A stretch of 64,000 bases of DNA from Salinispira pacifica (GCF_000507245.1 NC_023035.1:2523570-2587569); one strand, 5' to 3'. Positions 44,962-55,892 are shown, counted from the first letter of the stretch. Numbers and translations: made by a program. The notes: a model not told the origin generated them from the sequence alone.

Positions 44962-46698
44962 ATGTCAAAGTATAAAGCCTACCCCCAGGTGAATCTGCAC
45001 GAAAGACAGTGGCCGAATAACCGGATAACCCGCCATCCCCTGTGGTGCACAGTTGATCTCAGGGACGGAAATCAGGCACTTGCCCAGCCCATGAATATTC
45101 AGGAGAAGGAAAGAATGTTCAACCTCCTGGTGGAAATGGGGTTCAAACAGATTGAAATAGGCTTTCCCAGCGCCAGTCAGATTGAATACGATTTTCTCAG
45201 AACTCTCATCGATAACAACATGGTACCTGATGATGTGGCCGTGCAGGTTCTCACCCAGAGCAGAAAACATCTTATCGAGAGAACGGTGCAAAGCCTGAAA
45301 GGCGTAAAGCGGGCGGTTCTTCACTTATATAATTCCACATCGGAACAGCAGCGGAGGATTACCTTCAGAAAAAACAAGGAAGAGATTAAACAGATCGCCC
45401 TGGAAGGGACTCAGAATGTCATCGATCTCCTGGATGAGCTGGAAAACACTGAACTGATTTTTCAATACAGCCCCGAGAGCTTTACCGGCACGGAACTTGA
45501 ATATGCAGTGGAGGTGTGTGATGCGGTAATTGATCTCTGGGATCCTGCAAAGCGGGGAAAGATGATCATTAATCTTCCCGCCACCGTGGAGTTAAGTACA
45601 CCCAATATTTTCGCAGACCAGATCGAATGGATGATCAGACATCTGAAACGCAGGGATGAAGTGATTATCTCCCTGCACACCCACAATGACAGAGGTACCG
45701 GGGTGGCTGCCACCGAGCTGGGACTGATGGCCGGCGCCGACCGTGTGGAAGGCACCCTCTTCGGGAACGGTGAACGAACCGGCAATGTGGATATAATCAC
45801 CCTTGCATTGAACATGTACAGCCAGGGTGTTGATCCGGGGCTGGATCTTCACAATATCCCCCGAATCAGGCGGATCTATGAAGAGACTACCAGAATGCAC
45901 GTGCACGAACGCCATCCCTACGGGGGAGATCTTGTTTTCACTGCATTCAGCGGAAGCCATCAGGATGCGATCAGCAAGGGCATGGCCCTGGTGGACAAGG
46001 ATCCCCAGAGCCGCTGGGACGTACCCTATCTGCCCATTGACCCCCAGGATATCGGCCGGAGCTACGAAGCAATTATCAGGATCAACAGCCAGAGCGGAAA
46101 AGGTGGCGTTGCGTATGTTCTGGAGAACGAATACGGATTGAAGATCCCCCGGAGCCTGCAGCCGGAAATCGGCACCCACATCAATTCAATTTCCGATCAG
46201 CTTGTACGGGAATTATCAAGTTCGGAAATTAAGCATGCCTTCGACAGGGAGTATGTAAACCGCCGGGATAAACTGGCTCTGGCAGAATATGCTCTCTCCA
46301 GGGGACATCACAGCGGAGATGTGAATTTTCACGGCAGCGTGGAACTTGAAGGTACAGAGTATCCGGTTGAGGGCACGGGGAACGGCCCCATCAGCGCCTT
46401 CATGAACGGCCTGAATGCCCTGTTCGATCTGCAGATGAGCGTAGCCGAGTATGAGGAGCAGGCCATCGGAGCAGGCTCGGCCACCGAAGCGGCAGCCTAT
46501 ATCCGGGTGGAAGCCCGGGACGGACACAGTATCTGGGGAGTCGGCAGAGACACGGATACTTCAGCGGCCCAGTTCACCGCCATCCTCAGCGCCATGAATC
46601 GCTGGAAGTCCATGGAGTTCCGGGTGCACCCCCATGCGGTTCCGGCCGGGGCGACAGCCGCCGGAAGCAGCAGTTCCGGGGAGGCCGGGAGAGAGTAG
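44962..46698 (+). CDS. leuA: 2-isopropylmalate synthase, long (type 2) form
   Basis: First committed step of leucine synthesis: acetyl-CoA plus 2-oxoisovalerate to 2-isopropylmalate. Catalytic barrel: WCTVDLRDGNQAL (metal Asp), FKQIEIGFPSASQIEYDF and IISLHTHNDRGTGVAATEL (metal-binding His pair), GTLFGNGERTGNVD. The C-terminal third is the LeuA regulatory domain (VELEGTEYPVEGTGNGPISAF, DTDTSAAQFTAILSAMNRW), the usual leucine feedback site. About 578 residues, the length of the yeast/actinobacterial type. ATG 44962 has GGAGG five bases upstream, better than ATG 44950. Expressed behind the attenuator. Citramalate synthase is excluded by the overall pattern but not by test. Confidence 0.93.
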   Translation: MSKYKAYPQVNLHERQWPNNRITRHPLWCTVDLRDGNQALAQPMNIQEKERMFNLLVEMGFKQIEIGFPSASQIEYDFLRTLIDNNMVPDDVAVQVLTQSRKHLIERTVQSLKGVKRAVLHLYNSTSEQQRRITFRKNKEEIKQIALEGTQNVIDLLDELENTELIFQYSPESFTGTELEYAVEVCDAVIDLWDPAKRGKMIINLPATVELSTPNIFADQIEWMIRHLKRRDEVIISLHTHNDRGTGVAATELGLMAGADRVEGTLFGNGERTGNVDIITLALNMYSQGVDPGLDLHNIPRIRRIYEETTRMHVHERHPYGGDLVFTAFSGSHQDAISKGMALVDKDPQSRWDVPYLPIDPQDIGRSYEAIIRINSQSGKGGVAYVLENEYGLKIPRSLQPEIGTHINSISDQLVRELSSSEIKHAFDREYVNRRDKLALAEYALSRGHHSGDVNFHGSVELEGTEYPVEGTGNGPISAFMNGLNALFDLQMSVAEYEEQAIGAGSATEAAAYIRVEARDGHSIWGVGRDTDTSAAQFTAILSAMNRWKSMEFRVHPHAVPAGATAAGSSSSGEAGRE

Positions 46699-46703
46699 AT
46701 CCT

Positions 46704-46988
46704 ATGGAAGAGCTTCATTGCAGAATATCGGGAATGGTACAGGGCGTTGGATTCCGATACTCCGCCCTCACCCGTGCCAGACGGCTGGGACTGACAGGCT
46801 GGGTGAGGAACCTTCCCGGGGGAGATGTGGAAACCCGGGCCTTCGGAGACGCCGGCGGGATACAGGCCTACCGTAGCTGGCTGGACGGCGGCCCGCCATC
46901 CGCCGTGGTCAGGGACGTGGAGGTGATAACCCTCAGACAGGTGGAACGCGGGACTGAAATTCCCCGGGACTTTATTATCGCAGGGTGA
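46704..46988 (+). CDS. acyP: Acylphosphatase
   Basis: A 94-residue enzyme hydrolysing acyl phosphates. The catalytic pair is seen: Arg18 in GMVQGVGFRYSA and Asn36 in GLTGWVRNLPGG. Length and order match the family exactly. It begins five bases after the leuA stop and is probably read from the same transcript, though no metabolic link to leucine synthesis is evident. Confidence 0.93.
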   Translation: MEELHCRISGMVQGVGFRYSALTRARRLGLTGWVRNLPGGDVETRAFGDAGGIQAYRSWLDGGPPSAVVRDVEVITLRQVERGTEIPRDFIIAG

Positions 46989-47007
46989 ACGGGTATACTC
47001 ACCCCAG

Positions 47008-47763
47008 ATGAAGCAAACCGAAAGCCCCTTGAGCAGGGTGAAAATTCTCAGTCAGAGAACATACGGAAAAAGCGCATATATACTTACCCTGGATTATTCA
47101 CCTGATTTTATCCCCGGACAAATGGTGGCCCTGAGCGATTCCGCCGATACGCCGCCCCGGCTGTACAGCATAGCAAGTCCTCCGGGAAATTCCGGACTGG
47201 AAATCCTTTATACGGTCACTCCGGAGGGTGAACTCACTCCCAGGCTTTCACAAATGGGACCGGGAGACACTCTGTTTGTGAGCCGACCCAGAGGGGAGTT
47301 TCTTCCGGGAACATCTCCCGACGGCGGAAAATCCGTTGCAAACCACGGCGGTATCCGCCGGGTGTGGATAGCCAACGGCACCGGAGTCGCCCCCTTTCTT
47401 TCGGCCTGGCGGGCCGGGTATCACTCCGGCGCAATGCTCATCCACGGGGCACGCTGGATAGAGGATTTTTACGGATCGGAATATGTCACATCCACTGCAG
47501 GCGGACTTGATGAGCCGGATAAATTTCCGTATATTGCCTGCCTGAGCAAGCCTGATAATCGGAACTCGGCGGAACCGGGGCTCATGCCGTTTATTTTTCC
47601 CGGCAGACTCACCTCCTGGATTGAAGAAACCGGCGCAGTACATCTGCCGAAGGACGCCGGCTATTATCTCTGCGGAAGCGAACAGATGATCATCCAAGTC
47701 CGACAATTGCTGTACCGCCTGGGTATTCCCTACTCTTCCGTGATTTCGGAGATCTATTTCTAA
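47008..47763 (+). CDS. Ferredoxin/flavin reductase-like NAD(P)H oxidoreductase
   Basis: 251 residues of the ferredoxin-NADP reductase superfamily: N-terminal FAD-binding barrel with PGQMVALSD and PPRLYSIAS (flavin R-x-Y-S motif), a loop LFVSRPRGEFLPG, then the nucleotide domain IANGTGVAPFLSAW and IHGARWIEDFYG and the C-terminal YYLCGSEQMIIQVRQLL. No iron-sulfur domain. It resembles stand-alone sulfite reductase- or CysJ-like reductase modules; partner unknown. Twenty bases behind acyP. The start codon lacks a strong ribosome site, so translation may depend on the upstream gene. Confidence 0.85.
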   Translation: MKQTESPLSRVKILSQRTYGKSAYILTLDYSPDFIPGQMVALSDSADTPPRLYSIASPPGNSGLEILYTVTPEGELTPRLSQMGPGDTLFVSRPRGEFLPGTSPDGGKSVANHGGIRRVWIANGTGVAPFLSAWRAGYHSGAMLIHGARWIEDFYGSEYVTSTAGGLDEPDKFPYIACLSKPDNRNSAEPGLMPFIFPGRLTSWIEETGAVHLPKDAGYYLCGSEQMIIQVRQLLYRLGIPYSSVISEIYF

Positions 47764-47859
47764 TCCCGCCGCCCGTTGAAAGCCCGGCGGAGTAATCGGA
47801 CCAGGCCGCTGCACCAGGCTGGGGAATCACATTCCCCCGGCCCCATAAGGACGGTTAAT

Positions 47860-48903
47860 ATGACAAATATATTCGGATATACCATGGAAGAGCTGGAAGC
47901 CCTCATGAAAGAACTGGGCGAACCTGCCTTCCGGGCCAAACAGCTGTTCAGCTGGATCTACGGTCACATGGTCTGGGATTTCAGCCTGATGACCAATCTT
48001 TCAAAATCGCTCCGGGAAAAATTGTCAGCTGAGTACAGCGCACAGCCGGTGCCCCACAGCCATGAAGATATCTCTTCCGACGGTACCAAAAAGTACCTGT
48101 ATCCTGCACCGGGAAGTAAATTTGTGGAGGCAGCCTATATTCCGGAGGAAACCCGGGCAACTCTGTGTCTGTCCACCCAGGTGGGCTGCAAGATGGGCTG
48201 TCTGTTCTGCATGACCGCCCGCCAGGGATTTCAGGGTCAGCTCAGCGTGGGAGAAATTCTCAGTCAGGTGTACACCCTTCCGGAACGCTCCAGCCTCACC
48301 AATATCGTGTACATGGGGATGGGGGAGCCCATGGACAATATCGACGCTGTGATCAAGAGCATCCGGATTCTCACCCACCCCGAAGGTCTTCATATGAGCG
48401 CAAAGAGGATCACCGTTTCCACCATCGGTGTAATTCCTCCCATGGAACGCTTTCTCCGTGAGACCAGGGCTCAGCTGGCAATCTCCATTCATAACCCCTT
48501 CGACGGACAGCGGAGGCAGCTCATGCCGGTACAGAACGTGTATCCCATAGAAGACGTTATCGAAAGCCTGAGGCAGTTCGACTTTTCCCAGAGGAAGCTC
48601 AGTTTTGAATACATCATGTTTGACGGGGAAAATGATACACCGGAACATGCCCGGAGGCTGGTGAAACTGCTGAACGGTCTGCGCTGCAAGGTAAACCTTA
48701 TCCATTTTCATCCCATACCCGACTCGCCGCTGAAGGGCAGCCCCCGGAAAAAAATGGAGGAGTTTCAGTCCTTTCTGAAATCCCGGGGCATCATGACCAC
48801 CATCCGCCGAAGCAGGGGGGAGGACATTCAGGCTGCCTGCGGACTTCTCTCCACCCTGAAACATGTAAAGCCGGCCATTCAGGCCGAAAGCACGGACTTT
48901 TAA
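47860..48903 (+). CDS. rlmN: 23S rRNA (adenine2503-C2)-methyltransferase
   Basis: Radical-SAM enzyme methylating A2503 of 23S rRNA (and A37 of some tRNAs). The cluster motif is CKMGCLFCMTA (Cys-x3-Cys-x2-Cys), preceded by LCLSTQVG; GMGEPMDN, RITVSTIGV, AISIHNPFDGQR and the C-terminal AACGLLS cysteine region follow. 347 residues from ATG 47860 with AAGGA upstream; an in-frame ATG at 47776 gives an unlikely basic leader. A second conserved Cys needed for catalysis lies near the C-terminus. Fits a housekeeping gene in the leuA operon. Confidence 0.95.
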   Translation: MTNIFGYTMEELEALMKELGEPAFRAKQLFSWIYGHMVWDFSLMTNLSKSLREKLSAEYSAQPVPHSHEDISSDGTKKYLYPAPGSKFVEAAYIPEETRATLCLSTQVGCKMGCLFCMTARQGFQGQLSVGEILSQVYTLPERSSLTNIVYMGMGEPMDNIDAVIKSIRILTHPEGLHMSAKRITVSTIGVIPPMERFLRETRAQLAISIHNPFDGQRRQLMPVQNVYPIEDVIESLRQFDFSQRKLSFEYIMFDGENDTPEHARRLVKLLNGLRCKVNLIHFHPIPDSPLKGSPRKKMEEFQSFLKSRGIMTTIRRSRGEDIQAACGLLSTLKHVKPAIQAESTDF

Positions 48904-48907
48904 CACA

Positions 48908-49996
48908 GTGGGCATTTCCCGGATTCGCATCGCCGGTCAGGGGATAGCCGGCACCATGCTTGCGTTTCATCTTATGAAACGGGGCTATACCGATCCGTCA
49001 ACACTCACCGTATATGATCCCGGCCCGGAATACGGCTGCTCTTCCGTGTCCCAGGGGGCAATTAATCCTCTGGTATTCAAACGGATGACCCTGGCAACCG
49101 GCACGGAGCTCATACCCGCTGCCTGGGAATCCTACCGTGAGCTGGAAAAGCTGCTTCTCAATCGGGGTTATTCCGGGGGATATGTTCATGAAGAGCCCGC
49201 AATCCGGATATTCCGAACAGAACAGGAGCGGGACCGTTGGGAGCAGGCTTCCCGCCGGGAGGGTACGGCAGGCTGGACATCCCCTCCACGGCCCCTGCCG
49301 AACTCCTTTCAGGGCGTTGCCGCCCCCTGGGGCTGCGGTGTCATACCCTCAAGCGGCTGGATCGAAGCAGACCGGCTGATCAGGGATTTCCGCAGCCTTC
49401 TGATTGAAGATGGACTTCTGATTGAACGGTTTCTGGAAGCTCCCGGCATTTTGCCGGATTCCGGAGAAATAATCATCCACGCCCGGGGTATCCAGAGCCG
49501 GTTCATGGAGAGATCGGCTTCCCCTCCCCTGCCCGGAGATCAGCTTCCCTATTACCCGGTCAAGGGAGAAGTTCTCACCCTGAGTCTGCCCGAACTTGAG
49601 AGCAGCTCCATGATCAGCGCCGGACTGATTATTCAGCCCGATGAACGGCCCGGCATATACCATGCCGGTGCAAGTTATCTGAGAGATTTCAATGATCCGG
49701 AATACCGGGAGGAAGGCCGTGACTGGCTGCTGCAGGTTCTTTCACAGATCCTGCCCCTGAGCTCCCGGGAACTGGAATCCAGAATCATCCACGCCCGGGC
49801 CGGGGTTCGCCCTTCCAGCAGGGACCGCATGGCATACGCAGGTCCCCTGCCGTCTTTCCCCAGGCAGTATGTACTCAACGGATTGGGCACCCGGGGGGTT
49901 ATGCTGGCTCCCGGCCTGGCCGGCCGACTGACCGATCATATCTTCGGGAACACCTCCCTTGATAACAGATTTCATCCCCGGCGGATTCAGGCATGA
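48908..49996 (+). CDS. FAD-dependent oxidoreductase (DAO family)
   Basis: 362-residue amine/amino-acid-oxidase-like flavoprotein: N-terminal IRIAGQGIAGTMLAFHLMKRG (FAD-binding Rossmann), YGCSSVSQGAINPLVFKRM, PYYPVKGEVLTL, and the C-terminal VLNGLGTRGVMLAPGLAG loop typical of the DAO family. The pattern is close to the oxidase half of MnmC, but no methyltransferase half is attached. The start is GTG at 48908, four bases behind rlmN, without an obvious ribosome site. A role in tRNA modification next to rlmN is an inference. Confidence 0.8.
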   Translation: MGISRIRIAGQGIAGTMLAFHLMKRGYTDPSTLTVYDPGPEYGCSSVSQGAINPLVFKRMTLATGTELIPAAWESYRELEKLLLNRGYSGGYVHEEPAIRIFRTEQERDRWEQASRREGTAGWTSPPRPLPNSFQGVAAPWGCGVIPSSGWIEADRLIRDFRSLLIEDGLLIERFLEAPGILPDSGEIIIHARGIQSRFMERSASPPLPGDQLPYYPVKGEVLTLSLPELESSSMISAGLIIQPDERPGIYHAGASYLRDFNDPEYREEGRDWLLQVLSQILPLSSRELESRIIHARAGVRPSSRDRMAYAGPLPSFPRQYVLNGLGTRGVMLAPGLAGRLTDHIFGNTSLDNRFHPRRIQA

Positions 49997-50060
49997 GTTC
50001 CTGTGGGGGCGTATCCCCCCCCTCCGGCGCTTCGGCAGCTGAATTGATTTTTTCCCTGAC

Positions 50061-51209
50061 ATGAACAAATATTATTTCTATATGAAAACCTGTAAAAACT
50101 ATGCACAACCCAGCAATATTCTTCACAGACTCACCCTGGTTATAGCAGCAATAATCGCAATATCGGGGGCGGGCTGCAGCAAACCCGACTCGGTCATGGA
50201 AATTTATGTTCTGTTCCCGGAGACCGGATTTGCCTCATATCTGGCCCCGGTACGATCGGGAATGGAAATGGCCGCAGATGACCTTGAAGCCCGGGGACAA
50301 CTGAAAAACCGGGAGCTGCGCCTCCTGTTTGCGGACAGTAAATCGGATCCGCACACCGCCAAAAAAAAACTTACGGAGTTTTTGAAAAACGGCGATCCCG
50401 ATGTAATCATCCCCGTTCTCAGCTCAGTTTCCCTGGAGACAGGTCCTGTATCGCTTCAGGAAGAGATCCCCATGGTCGCCCTGGTTGCCACCAATCCCGA
50501 AGTGCCCAGACAAAACCGGTATACCTACAGCTATTACCAGTCCGCCACGGATGAGATACGGGCGCTGGAACCCATGGTGAATTATCCCGAAGTAAAGAGC
50601 CTGGCGGTAATTCATCAGGATGATGCCTACGGTCAGGCCATCTACCACCAGGCCGGAGAAACCTTTTCCGGGAAAGGGATCCGGGTGCTCTCAGCCCCCT
50701 ACCCGGCTGCAACCCAGGACATTTCCAACCAGGTCCTATTGGCGGGCAACAGCGACGCAATCCTGATTGCAGGGTTTGAAGCCGGCTGTATTGCCGCACT
50801 GGAAGAGATCCGCAATCAGAATTTCCCGGGACTGATATTGGGCACGAGCACCATGTCCACAGAAATATTTCTGGAAATGGAAGAGGCACAGGGGATTATC
50901 GTCGCCAGTCCTTCGGTGTACAACCCGGGCTACAGCCTGGTGAAGGATCTCAAGCTTCGCTATGAGGAAGAATTCAATCAGGAATTTCATCATAATGCCG
51001 CAGCGGGCTATGATGTAATTACCATGCTGGGAAGTCTGGCAGAGGAACTTGATAAAGTCAGCCCGGAGAATATCCTGAGGCTGTTGGAACAGGAGTTCGT
51101 GTTCCCCGGTCTTTTCGGCGATGTATACAAATCCAGAGGACAGAGGAGTTTTAACCTGCCCCTCGTTCCGGTTCAGTTCCGGGAAGGAGAACGGATATTT
51201 CTTCAATAG
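50061..51209 (+). CDS. Substrate-binding lipoprotein of the amino-acid type (PBP fold I)
   Basis: 382 residues with a signal-peptide region ([16 protein letters not shown], lipid Cys39), then a leucine/amide-binding periplasmic fold: [68 protein letters not shown] and [11 protein letters not shown]. No ABC permease or ATPase genes adjoin; the next gene is a membrane hybrid kinase whose start overlaps its end. So it more likely delivers an amino acid or amide ligand to the kinase's periplasmic domain than to a transporter. Ligand not predicted. A G5/C5 stem (50013-50027) lies upstream. Confidence 0.85.
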   Translation: MNKYYFYMKTCKNYAQPSNILHRLTLVIAAIIAISGAGCSKPDSVMEIYVLFPETGFASYLAPVRSGMEMAADDLEARGQLKNRELRLLFADSKSDPHTAKKKLTEFLKNGDPDVIIPVLSSVSLETGPVSLQEEIPMVALVATNPEVPRQNRYTYSYYQSATDEIRALEPMVNYPEVKSLAVIHQDDAYGQAIYHQAGETFSGKGIRVLSAPYPAATQDISNQVLLAGNSDAILIAGFEAGCIAALEEIRNQNFPGLILGTSTMSTEIFLEMEEAQGIIVASPSVYNPGYSLVKDLKLRYEEEFNQEFHHNAAAGYDVITMLGSLAEELDKVSPENILRLLEQEFVFPGLFGDVYKSRGQRSFNLPLVPVQFREGERIFLQ

Positions 51210-53608
51210 CTTCCTTTTTTAATTCCATACGTGGAAAAATCCTGCTGCTTCTGTTTATTATCGGATTTTTATGGATTCTTACCGTGAGCCTGTTGAGTGT
51301 AACCGGAAGAAATCTGAGTGAAATATTTGCACGGAGAAATGCCGAACTGGCAGATCAGACCATGGGAGAAATCATCCGTATTATCAACGCACGCCGTTAT
51401 GAGTTGGATCTCCTGGAGGTGAATCCGCTGGTGATCTCAGCACTGGAACAATCGAATAATGAATTCGAAGCCTCGGAGTCCATACAAGAGCTGCTGTCCA
51501 AAAATGAAGCGATCTATTCCCGCTGGGAGGGAGGCGGCTCCACAGACGGCAACCTCTCCACCTACCTGAATGATTTATTTGTGGGCAAGAGCATGACCCA
51601 AAGGGGGTACAGCAGTTTTCCGGAAGTGTTTATAACCAACCGTTACGGAGCCCTGCTGGCCTATTCCAACCCGCCGTATCAGTATGACTGGAGCGAAAGC
51701 TCCTGGTTTCAGCGTTCAGATACCAGTGGATATGTGATCGAGGAAGTCTATTACAATGTGGGTGTGGACGGCTACGGGCTGGGAATTACCCTTCCCATTC
51801 ATGGGCAGGAGGGACAGCTCCTGGGGTACACCCACGGGTTTCTGGACATCAGCAACATCATTCAGGAAGCAAGAATCAACTCCGGCAGGTCAGGTCAGAT
51901 ATTCATCCGGCTGTTGACTTCGGACGGCAGAACTCTGTATTCCACCCGGCTGTTCACCTACCTGGAATATCTGGAGGATCCTGAACTTTTTCGAAAGCTG
52001 GAGGGCGGCCAGGAGTTCTGGATTAGTAAAGACACCAATACCATAACCGCCAGGGCAAGCAGCAGAGAAACTGATCCACGATCCGCGGTGGACTGGATCA
52101 TTCTTATCCAGCAGAACCTCTCAAGCCTGCTTCAACCGGTACAGGGACTTCAGTCGCTTCTGGTGCTCATCATGGGGATCGCTGCTGTGGTTTCGGCGGC
52201 TGCTGTTATACTCATCGTCAGATCCATAAATCGCCCCCTGGCAGCTCTGAAGGAGGGTGCGGAGATCATCGCAGACGGTAATCTTGACCATGAATTTCAT
52301 ATCCGCAGTAACCGCGAGCTGGTGGAGCTGGCATCCGTATTGAACGGCATGACGATTGAACTGAAATCCAGCTACGAACGGATCAGGCAGAGGGAAGAAC
52401 GGGCCCGTCTTCTGGCGGACCAGCTCAAAGAAGCCAAAAACGCCGCCGAAACAGCAAACAAGGCGAAAAGCAATTTTTTATCCACCATGAGCCATGAAAT
52501 CCGGACCCCCATGAACGCAATCATCGGTGTGTCCGAACTGCTTCTGGAAACCGAACTCAGTGAGAAGCAGACTGAATACGTGAATATATTTCACAGTGCA
52601 GGAGAGGAACTGCTGGCCCTGATCAACGATATTCTTGATTTTTCCAAGATCGAAGCAGATGAAATCCAACTGGAGACCATTCAATTCAGTCTTCAGGAAG
52701 AGATTCAGAAAATGGTGAATATGTTCACATACCGGGCACAGGAGAAGGGAATCGATCTGGACTGCAGTCTGGACCTCTTTGAGTCCCCTCTGGTGGTCTG
52801 TTCCGATCCCCTGAGACTGAGGCAGGTTCTTTTGAACCTTCTGAGCAACGCCATCAAGTTCACTCAGGAGGGCTATGTGCTGTTGAGGGTACAGGGAGTA
52901 AAATCCGGTACAGACCACACGCGCATCACATTCTCTGTGGAGGACACCGGGATCGGGATATCTGAAGATAAGAAAGAGAAAATTTTCGAACTGTTCACCC
53001 AGGCGGACAGCACCACAACCCGGAAATTCGGCGGGTCAGGCCTGGGATTAAGCATATCCCGAAATTTGGTGGAGCGACTGGGGGGAGAACTCACTGTTGA
53101 GAGTCGTGAAGGGAAAGGCAGTGTATTTTCCTTCACCCTCAACCTTCCCCTGGGACGTGAAACGGATGAACGTAGGGAAAACGACGGAAAAACCGCCCCT
53201 GCCTCCGAATCTGACGATGGGCTCATTCTGGTGGTTGAAGATTCACCCATGAATCAGGTAGTGGTTCAAGCCTACCTTGATAACGCGGGCCTTGAGTATC
53301 ATGTGGTGGAGAACGGTGAACAGGCCGTGGAATGGTTGAGCACACGGCGGCCGGCTCTTGTACTCATGGATATCCAGATGCCGGTGATGGACGGCTACCA
53401 GGCGACCAGGGAGATCAGGCGCAGGGAACATGAAGAGGGAAAGCCCCGGGACACGGTGATTGCCCTCACTGCCAACGCCTCGGGGGAGGATATTCAGCGC
53501 TGTTACGACGCAGGCTGCGACAATTATCTGGCAAAACCTTTCAAGAGAAAAACGTTCTACCGCATACTGGGCGAATATCTTTCATTTCAGCCCCCTTCAA
53601 CAGATTAA
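51197..53608 (+). CDS. Hybrid sensor histidine kinase with attached receiver domain
   Basis: Membrane kinase: helix 1, a periplasmic Cache-like domain of about 240 residues, helix 2 ([21 protein letters not shown]), HAMP, coiled coil, dimerisation domain with His433 in [13 protein letters not shown], ATPase boxes [20 protein letters not shown] and GSGLGLSIS, then a receiver with acceptor Asp725 ([11 protein letters not shown]). The first helix ([14 protein letters not shown]) is encoded upstream of the first ATG/GTG/TTG-type codon (GTG 51284). Between 51155 and 51284 only near-cognate codons occur; ATT 51197 has AAGGAG seven bases ahead and is chosen tentatively, CTG 51242 is the alternative. 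No output domain, so it needs a phosphotransfer partner. Confidence 0.88.
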   Translation: MSSIASFFNSIRGKILLLLFIIGFLWILTVSLLSVTGRNLSEIFARRNAELADQTMGEIIRIINARRYELDLLEVNPLVISALEQSNNEFEASESIQELLSKNEAIYSRWEGGGSTDGNLSTYLNDLFVGKSMTQRGYSSFPEVFITNRYGALLAYSNPPYQYDWSESSWFQRSDTSGYVIEEVYYNVGVDGYGLGITLPIHGQEGQLLGYTHGFLDISNIIQEARINSGRSGQIFIRLLTSDGRTLYSTRLFTYLEYLEDPELFRKLEGGQEFWISKDTNTITARASSRETDPRSAVDWIILIQQNLSSLLQPVQGLQSLLVLIMGIAAVVSAAAVILIVRSINRPLAALKEGAEIIADGNLDHEFHIRSNRELVELASVLNGMTIELKSSYERIRQREERARLLADQLKEAKNAAETANKAKSNFLSTMSHEIRTPMNAIIGVSELLLETELSEKQTEYVNIFHSAGEELLALINDILDFSKIEADEIQLETIQFSLQEEIQKMVNMFTYRAQEKGIDLDCSLDLFESPLVVCSDPLRLRQVLLNLLSNAIKFTQEGYVLLRVQGVKSGTDHTRITFSVEDTGIGISEDKKEKIFELFTQADSTTTRKFGGSGLGLSISRNLVERLGGELTVESREGKGSVFSFTLNLPLGRETDERRENDGKTAPASESDDGLILVVEDSPMNQVVVQAYLDNAGLEYHVVENGEQAVEWLSTRRPALVLMDIQMPVMDGYQATREIRRREHEEGKPRDTVIALTANASGEDIQRCYDAGCDNYLAKPFKRKTFYRILGEYLSFQPPSTD

Positions 53609-53672
53609 CAGCAGGGTACGCGCCGGGGGAGGGTCACCATACCCCGGCGCAGTGCGTTGATCAGCCGCCGTA

Positions 53673-55892
53673 TTAGAATTCCGCAAGAATGCGGTTGAAG
53701 GTTTCGCTGGGCCGCATGGCCCGGGACGCCAGCTTTTGCTCCGGGTAAAAATAGCCTCCGATTTCAACCGGGGCACCCTGGGCGTCATCCAGTTCGCGGA
53801 GAATATCCTGTTCATGTTTCTCCAGCTTCCGGGCCAGCTCTGAGGCCCTGCGGGCAAGTTCGGGATCGTCGTTATTTTCCGCAAGAGCTTCCGCCCAGTA
53901 CATGGCCAGATAGTAGTGACTCCCCCGATTGTCCAGTTCATGAACTTTCCGCCTGGGACTCTTGTTATTGTCCAGCAGCTTTTCCGTGGCCGCGTCCAGG
54001 GCATCACCCAGAACAATTGCCCGGGGGTTATCAAATGAACGTCCCAGATGCTTCAGGCTCATCCCCAGGGCCAGAAATTCCCCCAGAGAATCCCAGCGCA
54101 GATGCCCTTCTTTCACAAACTGCTGTACATGCTTGGGTGCCGACCCCCCGGCTCCGGTTTCAAAAAGTCCTCCGTCATTCATCAGGGGAACGATTGAAAG
54201 CATCTTGGCGCTGGTTCCAAGTTCGAGAATGGGGAACAGGTCGGTGAGATAGTCTCTGAGCACATTTCCTGTAACGGCTATACAGTCTTTTCCGGCCCGG
54301 GCAACATCCAGGGAATAGCGGGCGGCCTCAACCGGAGGCATAATATAGATCTCCAGTCCATCGGTGTCGTGGTGGGGGAGCAGGTTCTCAACCCTTTTGA
54401 TCAGCTGACTGTCGTGGGCCCGCCGGCCGTCAAGCCAGAACACCACGGGTACTCCCGACTCCCGTCCCCTGTTCACAGCCAGTTTCACCCAGTCGCTGAC
54501 TGCGGCTTCCTTCACCTGGCACATCCGGAAAATATCACCCTCTTCAACATCATACCGGAAGATTTCCGCTTCATCCGACTCACGGCGGACAACCACGTTC
54601 CCGGATTCGGGAATTTCAAAGGTTTTATCGTGGGAACCGTATTCCTCGGCCTTTTGTGCCATCAGCCCCACATTGGATACGCTCCCCATGGTTCGGGGAT
54701 CGAACGCACCATGCTTTTTACAGTGTTCAATCGTTTCTGCGTACACTCCCGCATAGCTTCTGTCGGGGATCACCGCCTTCATATCTTTCTGGCTGCCGTC
54801 TGGAGCCCACATCTTCCCCCCGGCCCGGATGGCCGCCGGCATTGAAGCGTCGATAATCACATCGCTGGGTACATGAAGATTGGTGATTCCGTTATCCGAA
54901 TCCACCATGGCCAGTTCCGGACCCTGGTCAAGGGCATTTTCGATGGAGTCGAGAATTTCCTGCCGTTTGGATTCGGGCAGCTGATCCAGCCTGGCGAGAA
55001 GATCCCCCAGTCCGTTATTGGGGTTCACTCCCGCTTTGTGTAAATCCTCCCCGTACCGGGAAAAAACATCCTCAAAGAAGACGGAAACCCCATGACCGAA
55101 AATAATCGGGTCCGATACCTTCATCATGGTTGCCTTCAGATGGATGGAAAACAGCACTCCCGCCTCTTTTGCGTCCCGTATCTCTTTTTTCAGAAAATCT
55201 CTCAGAGCCTTCCGGCTCATCCGGGCCGCGTCGAGAATCTCCCCCTTCTCCATGGGAAACCAGGGTTTCAGGGTTTTTCGGCTGCCGTCGTTGCCATGAA
55301 ACTCAATCTGCACCGAATCAGCCTGCTGAAACCGTACAGATTCCTCGCTTCCGTAGAAATCCCCTTCGCTCATGCTTGCAACTACGGACCTGGATTCCGG
55401 AGTCCATTCTCCCATGCTGTGGGGATGCTTTTTTGCATAATTTTTCACCGCCCGGGGTGCTCTTCGGTCGGAATTTCCTTCCCGAAGCACGGGATTCACG
55501 GCGGATCCTTTCACCCTGTCGTAGCGCTTACGGATTTCCCGTTCCGTATCGGATTGGGGCTCATCGGGATAGTCCGGTACGGCAAACCCGGCTGCCTGAA
55601 GTTCTGAAACCGCCCGTTTAATCTGGGGGATGGAAGCGCTGATATTTGGAAGTTTGATAATATTCGCCTCGGGCCGCTGCACCAGTTCTCCCAGCTCGGC
55701 CAGAGCATCATGCACCTTCTGCTCGGTAGAAAGGTAATCCGGAAACTGGGAAAGAATCCGGGCTGCAAGGGAAATATCCCGGGTTTCAATATCAACTCCC
55801 GCAGTCCCGGCAAACTGCTGAATGACGGGAAGAAGGGAATATGTTGCCAGAGCCGGAGCTTCATCGGTACGTGTATAGATAATCTTGGACAT
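53673..55892 (-). CDS. icd: Isocitrate dehydrogenase, monomeric NADP type
   Basis: Oxidative decarboxylation of isocitrate to 2-oxoglutarate, forming NADPH. At 739 residues it is the monomeric form (about 740 residues) and not the 416-residue dimeric type. Seen: [19 protein letters not shown], the serine/Arg segment [54 protein letters not shown] and [14 protein letters not shown], all of which match this unusual enzyme. A promoter with long leader is found upstream (56057-56085). It is not tied to any neighbouring operon. Confidence 0.95.
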   Translation of the reverse strand: MSKIIYTRTDEAPALATYSLLPVIQQFAGTAGVDIETRDISLAARILSQFPDYLSTEQKVHDALAELGELVQRPEANIIKLPNISASIPQIKRAVSELQAAGFAVPDYPDEPQSDTEREIRKRYDRVKGSAVNPVLREGNSDRRAPRAVKNYAKKHPHSMGEWTPESRSVVASMSEGDFYGSEESVRFQQADSVQIEFHGNDGSRKTLKPWFPMEKGEILDAARMSRKALRDFLKKEIRDAKEAGVLFSIHLKATMMKVSDPIIFGHGVSVFFEDVFSRYGEDLHKAGVNPNNGLGDLLARLDQLPESKRQEILDSIENALDQGPELAMVDSDNGITNLHVPSDVIIDASMPAAIRAGGKMWAPDGSQKDMKAVIPDRSYAGVYAETIEHCKKHGAFDPRTMGSVSNVGLMAQKAEEYGSHDKTFEIPESGNVVVRRESDEAEIFRYDVEEGDIFRMCQVKEAAVSDWVKLAVNRGRESGVPVVFWLDGRRAHDSQLIKRVENLLPHHDTDGLEIYIMPPVEAARYSLDVARAGKDCIAVTGNVLRDYLTDLFPILELGTSAKMLSIVPLMNDGGLFETGAGGSAPKHVQQFVKEGHLRWDSLGEFLALGMSLKHLGRSFDNPRAIVLGDALDAATEKLLDNNKSPRRKVHELDNRGSHYYLAMYWAEALAENNDDPELARRASELARKLEKHEQDILRELDDAQGAPVEIGGYFYPEQKLASRAMRPSETFNRILAEF

